Assembly: GCA_021030905.1 (NCBI GenBank)
Contig: JAGFMI010000029.1
Span: 248,001 to 312,000, forward strand
Length of the DNA stretch: 64,000 nucleotides
Direction: 5' to 3'
Origin: Pyrenula massariospora
Taxonomy: Eukaryota; Ascomycota; Eurotiomycetes; Pyrenulales; Pyrenulaceae
This document shows, piece after piece, positions 9,909 through 20,564 of this stretch. Below the pieces are notes generated by a model that made no database searches, was not told the origin of the DNA, and saw nothing but the letters and a program-made list of their open reading frames with translations. A program made the position numbers and the translations under genes. Numbering within the stretch: the first letter of the stretch is position 1; each line of letters begins with the position of its first letter.

Positions 9909-12887
9909 ATGTTCGTCTTCAAGAGAGGTAAGAAATCATCCTAGCTCTTTTCCGTTGACAACACATCTCTCCTTCGAAAACTTATCGTGTACGAAGAGGC
10001 TCGTGGTTGTTAAATCTTATTTCGCCACCGCTTGTCAACGCCTCTGCTTGACATTGCTGCTAACGAAGCGCCTCACAGATGGACGTAAGGAGCGCGTCCA
10101 GTTCGACAAAATTACCGCTCGAGTATCTCGGTTGTGCTATGGTCTTGATTCCGAGCATGTCGACGCTGCCGCTATAACGCAAAAGGTCATCTCTGGTGTC
10201 TACCAAGGTGTCACGACCGTCGAGCTAGATAACTTGGTAAGTACCTCCTCACACTCTGACTGCTCACTGCTGACCTTTTAAGGCCGCTGAGACTGCAGCC
10301 TATATGACCGTTACTCACCCCGACTATGCTACTCTTGCAGCCCGCATTGCGGTCTCCAACCTGCACAAGCAGACAAAGAAGCAGTTTTCTTCTGTGATGT
10401 CTGACCTGTACCACTACATCAACCCGAAGAATGACAAACCGTCTCCTATGATCTCGGACAAGACCTACAACATCGTGATGAAACATGCAGACGAGCTAAA
10501 CTCCGCTATTGTCTACGACAGAGATTTCAATTACCAATACTTTGGTTTCAAAACCCTTGAGAGGTCATACCTGCTCAAGATTGGAAACAAGGTCGCCGAG
10601 CGTCCACAGCATCTGCTGATGCGTGTGGCTGTCGGCATACATGGAGAAGATATTGAAAAGGCAATTGAAACATATAATCTATTGTCTCAAAAATATTTCA
10701 CCCACGCGTCGCCAACACTCTTCGCTGCTGGCACACCACAGCCTCAACTATCTTCCTGTTTCCTTGTTGACATGAAAGAGGACAGCATTGACGGCATCTA
10801 TGACACGCTCAAGACTTGCGCCATGATATCTAAGAATGCCGGTGGCATTGGCTTGAACGCACACTGCATTCGCGCCACCGGATCATATATTGCAGGAACA
10901 AATGGGTCCTCCAATGGCCTTGTCCCGATGCTCCGTGTCTTCAACAATACAGCTCGCTATGTTGACCAAGGTGGGAACAAGCGTCCTGGAGCTTTTGCAA
11001 TATACCTCGAGCCATGGCACGCTGATGTGTTTGAATATCTTGATCTCCGCAAGAACCATGGCAAAGAGGAAGTCCGGGCACGAGATCTCTTCTATGCATT
11101 GTGGACCCCAGATCTTTTCATGAGGCGGGTCGAGAAGAATGGCGAATGGACCTTGTTTTGCCCACATGAAGCCCCCGGGCTTGCAGATGTTCACGGTCCG
11201 GAGTTTGAGGCTTTGTACGAGAAATATGAGAAAGAAGGTCGAGGCCGGAAGACCATCAAGGCTCAGAAACTCTGGTATGCCATCTTGGAGTCGCAGACCG
11301 AGACTGGAGGTCCTTTCGTGCTTTACAAGGATGCTGCAAACCGAAAGAGCAATCAGAAAAACTTGGGTACCATCCGAAGCTCCAATCTCTGCACTGAGAT
11401 TATCGAATACTCGGCTCCAGATGAGGTTGCAGTGTGCAATCTCGCCTCCATGGCCCTGCCAACGTATGTTGATGCCGCTCGCGGTGAATACGACTTTGGT
11501 CGGCTCCACGAGGTGGTCCAGGTCGTTACCCGTAACCTGAACAAGATCATTGATGTCAATCATTACCCCGTAGAGGAGGCACGACGAAGTAACATGCGGC
11601 ATCGCCCTGTCGGTCTCGGTGTCAATGGTCTGGCAGATGCCTTTCTCGCTCTTCGTCTGCCCTTCGACTCACCTGAAGCTCGCCAGCTCAACATTCAGAT
11701 CTTCGAAACAATCTATCATGCTGCTTTAACTGCCTCATGCGAGCTTGCAAAACAGCTCGGACCGTATGCATCTTATGAAGGATCGCCGATCTCGAAGGGC
11801 ATCTTGCAGTACGACATGTGGAATGTGACACCCTCTGACCTTTGGGACTGGGATAGCTTGAAAGCCGACATCGCGAAATACGGTGTCCGCAACTCTCTGC
11901 TGGTGGCGCCTATGCCTACAGCGTCGACTTCGCAGATCATGGGCTTCAATGAGTGTTTTGAGCCATACACCTCCAACATCTACTCCCGTCGTGTTCTTGC
12001 AGGAGAGTTCCAAGTCGTCAACCCCTGGCTTCTCAAAGACCTCGTCGATCTTGGTCTTTGGTCCGAGAATATGAAGAATCGCATCATTGCCGATGGAGGC
12101 TCCATCCAGAACATTCCCAACATCCCCGCTGACATTAAAGCACTCTACAAGACAGTGTGGGAGATATCACAACGACACATCATTCAGATGGCCGCCGACC
12201 GGGGCGCCTTCATCGACCAGTCCCAATCCCTCAACATACACATGAAGGAACCTACCATGGGCAAGATCACCTCGATGCACTTTGCTGGCTGGAAGCTCGG
12301 TCTCAAGACGGGCATGTACTACCTCCGCACCATGGCCGCCAGTGCCCCTATTCAATTCACAGTCGACCAAGAAGCCCTAAAGGTCGAAGATACCAACGTC
12401 GCGCGCGAGCGCACTATGCCCAAGAAACGGCCCTCGTCGGGATACAGTGGCGCTTACTCTGCTGTGCCGCGGCCGATGTACGCCACGAAGAGTCCGCTAG
12501 CGAATTCGGCAACGAATGTAAATGGCGTGTTGACCCCGGGCACAACGCCGCCAGCTAGCAGTGAGAATAAGCCCTTTGCTCCAGAGGTGGCCAAGAAGAG
12601 TAGTCGTCTGAGCGAGGGTGAGGTCTCCGCTGACGAGGGTGGCAGCCCGAAGCAGCTGCCTACTGATCCTGAGACGGCGGCGGTGGCGAAGGAGGTGGAA
12701 GAGACGGGGAACGCGAAGTTGCAGGTTGAAGATAGAGAGAAAGACAGCGAAGATCGGGAGAGTGATATTTATGCACAGAAAGTCCTTGCTTGTAAGTGGA
12801 TCACGTTGCATTCCCCAGCCATCATTGCTGACTTACCTGTTAGGCTCGATTGAGAACCGTGAGGCGTGTGTGATGTGCAGTGGTTGA
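9909..12887 (+). CDS. RNR1: Ribonucleoside-diphosphate reductase large subunit
   Basis: The class Ia R1 subunit reduces ribonucleoside diphosphates to deoxyribonucleotides in the cytosol, together with the Rnr2 radical subunit. There are four exons (9909-9927, 10079-10236, 10283-12791, 12844-12887), giving 909 residues. The tiny first exon encodes MFVFKR and is required to complete the ATP-cone (about residues 1-92), which controls overall activity. Catalytic residues are in place: Cys218 (SSCFLVD), Asn427, Cys429 and Glu431 (NLCTEIIE), and Cys444. The allosteric-loop region [13 protein letters not shown] and the radical-transfer pair GMYYLRT are also present. The last exon supplies the C-terminal CVMC pair that re-reduces the active site. 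A low-complexity Ser/Pro/Glu linker of about 120 residues precedes this tail, slightly longer than I recall for yeast. All three introns have GT-AG ends and keep frame. Upstream MCB sites fit S-phase control. Confidence 0.97.
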
Positions 12888-13755
12888 GATGAGCGGCGCG
12901 AGATGGTTTTGGTTTCTATCTGAATCAACGCCATCAGGGCAGAGCTCGTTCTTCATTCCCGGCTTCCTTATGTCTACCGCATACCCTGTCCATAGCTTGC
13001 GTTTGGTCGCTGTATCTGTATTTCGTGGCATTAACTTAGACCCAAGAGAATAATGAGAACTTTTGCACTTTATGTATTCCGTGACGTCCACGAAAATGCC
13101 TGACCACAAGGCAACTGTTGGAGTCCTATTTGATTGCCCATCGTTCGGGGTCTTGGGGGAGTGTGGTGTTGTATACGTAGGTAATTTTTCCTTGGGCTGT
13201 GTACTGTAGATAGGGGTTTGCTCTTGTGGGCGGGACGGATCCTGACTTTGGTAAAGTAGATGCGTCTTGTAGCGAACGCATCGGGGCTGCCGCTCTCTGT
13301 GACTATGCCGAACGTGCCTCGGAATTGGAAGCTGTTTTCAGTCCGCAGCTGCAAATACATAGAGCTTTGGTTCATTGTCAACCTAGAGGTGAGAGAAATG
13401 CAAGCACGGCGATGCAACGGGAAACAACGAGGCAGATACGTCGAGGACTTTTGATTCAACCTATGCCCAAGAAGTTTGTGGTACAGAATTTGCAAGTCAA
13501 TGTGCAAGAAGAATAATCAAAAACCCGAGTTCAACCATGCTGAGTCACAGAGCCACTCCTTCCGTCCTTGGTCGTGATATGCATCGTCAATTCCCATGCT
13601 ATCTCGCCCCTTTTTTTCTGGTGTCAACACCGAGGTAGTCCATCCCTGACCAACAAACCAACCACGTAAAAGCCCTCCAAAGAAGCGTCAAAAAGCAGAC
13701 CGTAACTTCATGGCAGGCAAAACAAGCAGCACACAGAATCTCAAACCCTGCACCC
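12888..13755. other. Convergent intergenic region, no supported gene
   Basis: This is 3' flank between RNR1 (plus) and the Asp f 7-like gene (minus). It contains the 3' untranslated regions of both genes. Open frames of up to 145 codons on the minus strand lack family features and are probably chance. Confidence 0.5.
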
Positions 13756-14820
13756 TCAGCCAAAATACCACTCGATACCCCCGCTCCGCCCGCAGCTCGT
13801 CGCGATGTCCGCCGGCCCCATCAACGTCTCGTACAGATGGTTGCTCATATCGATGCTGGTCGCGATGTCGCAGCCCTCGCAGGTGTCGACCACGGTGGCG
13901 CTCGCGCTCTTCCCCGTGACCGGGTTGTACAGCTTGATGCTCTTGCCGCAGAACTCCTTGTTGGGCATGAGCAGGTGGCTCAGCGCGACCACGTCGTCCT
14001 TGCTGCCGTCGTTGGCGTTGCCGCAGGACGATGGGTTGGACATGCTGGTCGCCACGTCGTAGTGCGTCATGTCGCCTGTGCAGAAGTTGGATTCGCTGTC
14101 GCAGGGGCCTGTGGTCTTGCCGCCTGGGGCCTTCGTGCCGGGGACGCCTAGGTCAGAGCCGTGCGGGCAGGTGTCGATGCCTTGGGATTGGAGGGCTTGG
14201 CGAGGGAAGGTTGCTCCGGCGAAGGGGGTGCCGAAGCCACCGGATCCGTTGCCGGTGGAGGGCGGGGTGCTGGAGGTACTCGAGGTGGTCGGTGGAGAGG
14301 AGACAGGGACGGATGGGATGCTGGCTACGGAGCTGGGGCCGGGGTTGGGGTTTGGATTGGGGTTCGGGTTCTGGAAGAATTGACCGCCGGTGCTTTGGGA
14401 ACTGCCTGTAGACTGTGGAGGGGTCCCGGTGACTGGTGGAGCAGCGACAGGCTGGGTTGGAGGAGTAGCTGTAACAACAGGGCCTGCTGGGGCACCAGTG
14501 CCGCCCGGCAGAGCATAGGTGGTCTGGAGGTTGATGGTGGTAGAAGTCGTGATGACCGTGTAGAAGGTTCCGTCAACGGCAACCTGGGAGACAGTGTTGA
14601 CTGTAGGGGTCGTGTTTGCCGGGATTTCTGGAGTCACGGTAGCACCACCTACGGTGATGGTGACGGTAACATCGATCCTCTCCCAAGAAGTGGCAGTCTG
14701 AGTGACAGTCTGTAAGACGATTCCCGAGGGAGCCTGGCGTTTCATTGGGATCGCAACGGCTGAAGAAAGCGTAGATAGTGCGGCTGCCATGGCAGCAAAA
14801 GATTTGAAAATTGGTGCCAT
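13756..14820 (-). CDS. Secreted Asp f 7-like protein with C-terminal double-psi beta-barrel domain
   Basis: A 354-residue secreted protein with no intron. A signal peptide (about residues 1-23) is followed by a likely Kex2 site (MKR). Next come a Thr/Val-rich segment, a Pro/Ser/Gly linker with an NP dipeptide repeat, and a C-terminal domain of about 110 residues. That domain begins at GDMTHYDVA and contains NPVTGKSASATVVDTCEGC and DMSNHLYETLMGP, the usual layout of RlpA/expansin-like double-psi beta-barrels (DPBB). The Asp-Thr-Cys and DMS motifs are the conserved core. Fungal members include the Aspergillus allergen Asp f 7 and cell-wall or plant-facing proteins. Catalysis is not established for them. 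The DPBB Asp (VVDTC) is present. It converges on RNR1. Confidence 0.88.
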   Translation of the reverse strand: MAPIFKSFAAMAAALSTLSSAVAIPMKRQAPSGIVLQTVTQTATSWERIDVTVTITVGGATVTPEIPANTTPTVNTVSQVAVDGTFYTVITTSTTINLQTTYALPGGTGAPAGPVVTATPPTQPVAAPPVTGTPPQSTGSSQSTGGQFFQNPNPNPNPNPGPSSVASIPSVPVSSPPTTSSTSSTPPSTGNGSGGFGTPFAGATFPRQALQSQGIDTCPHGSDLGVPGTKAPGGKTTGPCDSESNFCTGDMTHYDVATSMSNPSSCGNANDGSKDDVVALSHLLMPNKEFCGKSIKLYNPVTGKSASATVVDTCEGCDIATSIDMSNHLYETLMGPADIATSCGRSGGIEWYFG

Positions 14821-16382
14821 TTTTGAAGGGTTTTATGATAGTCCTGTTGCAGAAACGAAAGGGTTCTTCTTCTTCGATCTAGAAATGAGTGAATGGTTGC
14901 AATTCAATCTCGTGATTGTTGTGCACGTTCAAGGACTGTGATTTCAAGCAAGCTTGAATGTTAGTGTTCTCAAGGAGAGACTGGGCACTGAAGGCCGCGG
15001 TGAAGGCTTGAGTAAAGAATGAGCAAGAAAGAATGGCAGACGTCAAGTCTGAACGAGTGTAAAAGATAGCAGGCAATTCAAAGAGCGACGGTTGACATGG
15101 GGCGGAGAGAGCGACAATAAGTACGATGGCAGAAAAGGAAGCAGAGCTGAATGAACACAACCCAACGCGCGAGTGAAGGCGGTGGAGTCGGGTTCCATCG
15201 CACACAGGACTAAGAAAAAACGCGGCCTTGAAGCCTTTCAGGGATTCGTGCGTTCTAGACAGCGACGTTTCCCCTGGGGCGATGCCGATTGGGATCGTGG
15301 CCTGCCAGGAACCGAGACTTAGGGCCACATAGGGGCTGCAGCCATCACACCGCTGGCCAATTGACTGCTGCGGGTGTTTTGGTGGATCGTCAGGTACCCT
15401 TTGCGAGAGCCAGGTTGTCAGCCGCCCGCCTCCTGTCTCTGGTCATCACAACCATTCAAACTTCCGATTCGACCAACCGCGTTCCCGAACAGCGACAGAG
15501 TGCGTCCGGCGGATTCGGAAGCCCCAGACAAGACGCTGGAGAAGACATGTTGGGGTCGACGGAGGATGCCACCTCGGAACCAAGGCCAAGTTCGGATACG
15601 ACTGAAAAATTCTATCGCACAGTCGCAGTACTGCGGATGAGTACCGAAATTCTCAAAATTGGACGACACGCTCAGCTTAGTCAAAAGGTCGATGCTGCTA
15701 CGTGAAAATAACGGCCGCCTTTTGACTGCGCGTTCGGGAAATGTTTGAACTGGGCGCGCCTTATGCGTGGAGTCGCCATAGCCTGACCGTTCTCCCCTCG
15801 TTTCAGCCTTCACACCAACACCAGCACGGCCACTTGGATATCTCAAGGCTCAACAGTCAGACTCTGGAAAGGAAGAACTCTCCCAAGGAACGACTCTAAC
15901 AGATTTATTTGCCCACACCATCTTTGACGATTCCATTACCTCACTCAGGCTGCTGCCTTGGCCAACACTTCTGGCCCCTGCGGAGGTGCGATGTTGGTCA
16001 GACCACACGGCCCACGATCTAAGGCAAGGCATCATCTTCCGCCATCACTGTTGGGCATCGGCTGGACGTTTCGCTTTGGATCATTCTTTCCCAACTGGGT
16101 CGGGTCATCTGTCTTTCTCATATCACATCTGCTCTACATGAGGAATGCAGGATTGTTCAGAGTTCGCCTTGTGCTTCCAACGTTGGTGCTACACGTCTTG
16201 TAAACGAGGCGTGTCTGTTCGAGAGTGGTGTTTCCCTCGCCACGGATTGCAACCGGTCAATGATGATGAAATGAGATAGTGTTTTTCATCTCGCATTTTC
16301 CCCAACCCGAGCCCCCTTCCTTAAAACGCCAAGTCCATAACTTTCATTCGTATAGCTCTATATTGCTTGTACCAAAAGAACT
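14821..16382. other. Intergenic region, about 1.6 kb, no supported gene
   Basis: This contains the promoter of the Asp f 7-like gene at its left end, with a pyrimidine-rich minus-strand leader, and the 3' flank of the four-helix membrane protein at its right end. Frames of up to 149 codons exist on both strands but lack domains, plausible splice structure or compositional support. Confidence 0.45.
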
Positions 16383-16447
16383 GTCCTCCCTTAAAGAGGC
16401 TACGTATTGCCGTCCTCCCTTAAAGAGACTACGCATTGCCGTCCTCC
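16383..16447. repeat. 29-base tandem repeat, about 2.2 copies
   Basis: Two direct copies of a 29-base unit lie at 16383-16411 and 16412-16440, differing at two positions, and are followed by a 7-base partial copy. The right copy covers the stop codon (16429-16431) of the four-helix membrane protein gene on the minus strand, so the duplication spans the coding end and the start of the 3' untranslated region. Confidence 0.8.
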
Positions 16448-17030
16448 ACGTCTCGATATGAGGCTGCATCGTCATCACTGATCGGGGTGTACGCCGACCT
16501 GTCCGTACCCATAAGTCCACTGAATTCAGGATGATGCTCAGAGGCGAGGACTAACGCAGAGCGCACGGAACGGAGGGCGAGATAGCAATGGCACGCTCTA
16601 GTCAAGAAGGTGAGTATCACGTAAGTCAAAAAACTCGAGATAGAACCGCGGCCTACACGTTTATCATCAACGGCACCGTGCAGTATGTGCCCAGCATAGT
16701 CTTTGACCCATCCCACCGCTCCGGCACCACGATCCACGAAATGACCAAGACCACGAAGAGAACGGCTGCGAGAAGCGTATCCGCGATCAGGACTTGAGGA
16801 ACTGTCAATCGGATCGGTGACCCGCCTCCAACGAGCTTATTGCGGTACAGCAGAAATAGGCCCAACAATGCGGATCCTGCAAGCGGTAGGAGGCCCAAAG
16901 CGGGCACTGCTTTTTGGCTTATAATGCCGTGGATGATCAGGAGGATGAGAGAGGGTGGGAAGACCCAAATAGTAGTCTTTCGAAGGATGGGCCTTAGATC
17001 TGGGGTGTCTGAATGAGCTGAGGGAGGCAT
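16429..17030 (-). CDS. Four-helix small membrane protein, unknown function
   Basis: Two exons (16657-17030 and 16429-16597 on the minus strand) give a 180-residue protein. The 59-base intron is GT-AG and restores frame: exon 1 alone would stop at the intron, and exon 2 continues a hydrophobic helix. Four membrane segments are visible: TTIWVFPPSLILLIIHGI, ALGLLPLAGSALLGLFLLY, ADTLLAAVLFVVLVISWIVV, and one crossing the splice junction (TVPLMINV then ACHCYLAL). The C-terminal tail is acidic and Ser-rich and probably cytosolic. I do not recognise a family. The pattern resembles fungal-specific membrane proteins of unknown role. The splice model is my inference. Confidence 0.65.
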
Positions 17031-17670
17031 CTTCGAGTAAGCCGGGTTGAGAAGTCTGGGGAAAGGAGCAGGATTTATTCGGTCAGCATGTTAGAGATAG
17101 ATAATTTCAGAAGTCTGCATTCATCTGAAAAAGCTTCCATCGTCGTCGATTTAAGTGCTCGCGGCCAAGGGTCGTTTCGACCCAAGGGACACTTCTGCTG
17201 CGCTGTCCGCCTTGCGATCGGCTCTGAGCAGGCAACCATGTGGAGTCCTATGGGTCTGGCAGAGCTCTCGCGAGTCAAAAAGCTGCATCGCTATACCTTT
17301 GGAGTATAGTGTTAATCCTGTGCAACTTTCGGGTTGCTTGGCTGGGGCCGTTGAACGAGGCTGTAACATCACGAGGCTTTCTTTTCGACGAATTGGAACT
17401 AAAGTTCGATGTGTACATACGCCTTTCCTTTTTGAGAATTACTATGTGATTAATGCGAGTAGTAATGGCTCAGAAATGACGGATCCGCATGGAATTCTTC
17501 AAAACATTTGTGGATCATGACTGACTTTATTGAGTCTGTGCATGTAGGTGAAATATGTGCAGGTCTATCATCGCCTTGGCGAGCATATTGCCCAATCCCC
17601 GAACGCCATGCTTGGAACGCAGCAAAGCGTATGTAAAACTTCATTACCATAGACTGTACATCCAGAAAAT
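17031..17670. other. Intergenic region, about 640 bases
   Basis: This lies between the 3' end of the fusion gene (17671) and the start of the four-helix protein (17030), both on the minus strand. It includes the promoter of the latter. No gene or distinctive element was seen. Confidence 0.5.
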
Positions 17671-20564
17671 TCATGCTGGCCAGTCAGCCAAATCGTGTCG
17701 CTGCCCTCCAGAATCCGGCTTTGACGGAGTGTCCGGCCATGGCGCAAGATCATGCATTTGTCCTTGCCCCGAACTAGGCATCCTCACTAAGTCATCGTTA
17801 TCAATCCGGCCGTCGGGCTCCAGTTTGCTAGGAGTACTAGGTCCAGACTCATTCTTGCCTTCAAAATGTTCCGCGGTAGGCGAGTCCGGATGATGCTTTT
17901 TCCTCCGCGCAATGATGCCTGTCAAGCCAAAAGCTTTGCTTTTTGAATCTGCACTTCCATCGCTGATGCTCCGCATAGTCTCCTTACGGTGCCGACGGCG
18001 GGCACGTCTGGATTCATGAACGGGATCGACTTGTTTGCGAGCCTGCGGTACCATGTTGAGATATAGTGGGAAGAGGATACCACCGGCAGAGACGGCGACA
18101 ACAACGCTCCACGAGTATCGAATTGAATGGCTATCGGTGACGGCGCTTTGGATTGCAGGGAAAGGCGCACCTCCAGAGATCGCAGCCGTGATCAGGGCTG
18201 CCGCTGTCTTCGTGTGTGCACCCATCCCTCGCAAAGATGTTGCGTATATAATCGCGAAGGCGCCGGACTCGAACAAATAAGTCAGCATCAGCATCGCGGC
18301 TGCCGGGGGACCTTCTAGCTTCATGTTAAGAGCAGCCGTGATGATCAATCCAACGTAAAGAGTGAACAGTATCCATCTTGGCTTTAGAATGTAGTTGAGA
18401 AACGCGAAGACGAACCGGCCCACAGCGAAAACAGTATGGCCGACAGTCTCATAATCAAAAGGAGTCAGACCCGCACCGTTTGGATAGACGGCCTGCATCA
18501 GGACCTGTGTATTACCGCCAACGCATTCCTGGCCACCCACATAGCAGAATTGAGAGAAAACGCCGAGTGCGAGAGTGACCCAGACCACTGGGACATTTCC
18601 GATGCGGGCGGTGTTGACAACTCTCCGTCGGTCCGCGAGCTCGTCGAAATCTTCGTCTGTCGCTTCAGGAATTGGCAAGTAATAGAAGATGAGTGCTAGC
18701 AGGACATCAAACAGAGCAATGCCAAGATAAGTCCACTGCACATCGACAAGGGACGAAGCATCTCGCACATTTCGAAATAGAACCTTTTGTGCCAATAGAG
18801 GCGAGACCACTGTACCAATGGCCTGAAATCCTTGTGAGAAGTTCAACCGAACCTCTGCGTACTCCATGGGGCCGCAAAGGGCAATGAAGCAGTTGGATGA
18901 AACCTCCAAACAGGATAAGCCGTACCCGACAATAAAGTTCGAGATAATAAAGGCAGGGTAGGAGGTTAGAACCGCCGAAGGCCAGAAGACAAGCACACCA
19001 ATAGAATACACAGCCAGACCTGCCATCATGGTAGCTCTGAATCCGTATTTCTTCAAGATCCAATGCCCGAGAGTCAATGGTCCTACCGCGTAACCTCCAT
19101 AATACGCAGCATGAAGGCCCACTGCTTCGCCCTTACTCATATTCACGACGACCCTAAATTGAGCGTTCAGAGTATCCAAGAGGCCATAAGCGAATCCCCA
19201 TAGGAAAAACAGTACAGTCACCAAGGCGATTGGCATGAAAGATTCTGTGTTCGAAACCCTGAGCATGTTCTTAGGTTTCCTAATGTTGACGAAGTCAAAA
19301 GCCCCCAGACTGCCCCTGCGGGTTCGCGCCGTTCCAGCAGTTGCAGCTGTACCAGTCCTTGAAATATTCGTTTGGCCATCTGGGCCGCTCAAAAACTCCA
19401 GGAAACCCATTTCTCCTTCGGCTACTGTTGGACTTGGAGCAGTTCTTGTCCTCACTGCAGCTGGGTTGGTGATTTCGTTCTCCACTGTAGGCTGTTCGAC
19501 TGAGTCGGCCATGCTTCCATATTTTTCCGTCTTAGAATCCCCTGCGCTCTTGATGAAATTGGGCAGAAACCGAGCGAACAAGGGCTTTAGGGCCGGAACA
19601 CAGGCGCATATGATACCGACGTTGACTTCCACCGCGCACCACATAAATGACGTGGATACGTACCCTATGGGATATTAGCTATGGGAAATTCTCAGTCTGA
19701 CCATCATACATGGATATTCTTGCTGCTCCAGAACCCGCGTGCTTGTTTTGCCATTTCCTGTATCAACGGCTTTCGCTCGGGCGTTTGCAGCCTGTGAAAG
19801 CGCGGCCACCCGGATGACATCGACGGCGGCGACAAAGATACCAAAACTGAACGTAACGATAAGGATAATCTTCTGTTTCCGCGGCAGCCGCATACCGGTC
19901 AGGATGGGCATCGGAAGGACGAGCAAAGCAAGGTCCGTGATAATATTGACGGGAGCGGAGGATAGGTATAACGAGAGGATGTCGGTACAGGAGGTATTCT
20001 GGGGGATTGGATACTTGAAAGCATCTGAAACTGGTCGGCACTGAAATATGTTGAGAAAGGTCAAGGCGAGACCAGCAGCATTGACGGCGAAGACCGTGAG
20101 ATAGTTGCAGAGCCTGAAAATCTGTTCTTCCTTCGAGAATGACAGGTAGAAGCAGACGATCGATGTTTTAGTTGCCATCAAAGCCGGATTCTACAGAATC
20201 TCAGTATTATTCGCTTCGTAGCTAGTCATGACCCACGTATAACACCGATATTGCATACTCAGCTCTCCGCAGAGGCGCTTGTCTGCTGAGTTGAACATCG
20301 TCCCCGTGTAGCCCCAGACCGAGTCGCGTGCCATAACAGATTGCAAAGCAGAAGCCAAAGGCGATAGACTAGGAGAAAGTTAGTATCTGGTCCTTGCGTG
20401 AATTTTGCTGATAGTACCCAGGCCAACAACATAAACCAGTCATCGAGCCCAATCCTCTTCACCAGCCAGCCCCGAGAGACGAAGCGGAAAAACACAAAGA
20501 CAGAGGAGACGGATATCATGGCAGCAGTGACACCGAGTGTCACCGGCCCACGTGTTTCCACCAT
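17671..20564 (-). CDS. Fusion of rhodopsin-like (PTH11-type) seven-helix domain with FucP-like MFS transporter
   Basis: Four exons on the minus strand (20418-20564, 20237-20368, 19710-20190, 17671-19664) encode 917 residues. Residues 1 to about 290 are the fungal rhodopsin-like domain (formerly integral-membrane/PTH11-type): GLDDWFMLLAW, then AFGFCFAICYGTRLGLG, NPALMATKTSI, FQCRPVSDAF, and the last helix WCAVEVNVGIICACVPALKP. Residues about 396-791 are a complete 12-helix MFS carrier of the L-fucose/proton symporter type: LFFLWGFAYGLLDTLN, then YYGGYAVGPLTLG. A basic, charged tail ends the protein. The last rhodopsin helix and the whole MFS domain lie in one uninterrupted exon of almost 2 kb, so the fusion does not depend on splice prediction. 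All three introns (45-49 bases) are GT-AG and keep frame; the first has an ACTAAC branch site. It is likely at the plasma membrane as a coupled sensor-transporter, but that role is inference. Confidence 0.85.

Noticed and set aside
14331-14375. GGGTT/GGGTTTGG-rich tract reminiscent of telomeric repeats.
   Set aside because: It is coding sequence of the Asp f 7-like gene, where it encodes an Asn-Pro dipeptide repeat in the linker; it is not telomeric.
15289-15846. Opposed frames of 138 and 142 codons between the Asp f 7-like gene and the four-helix protein.
   Set aside because: Neither has a domain, signal peptide, hydrophobic pattern or splice context; they mirror each other on opposite strands, as chance frames in GC-rich DNA do.
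19675-19709. Reading the rhodopsin-like exon through to its own stop as a separate protein from the MFS gene.
   Set aside because: That frame runs into intron sequence after EQQEYP. The GTATGA...CATAG intron joins it to WYVSTSFMW, the expected last helix, which is in the same exon as the MFS domain.
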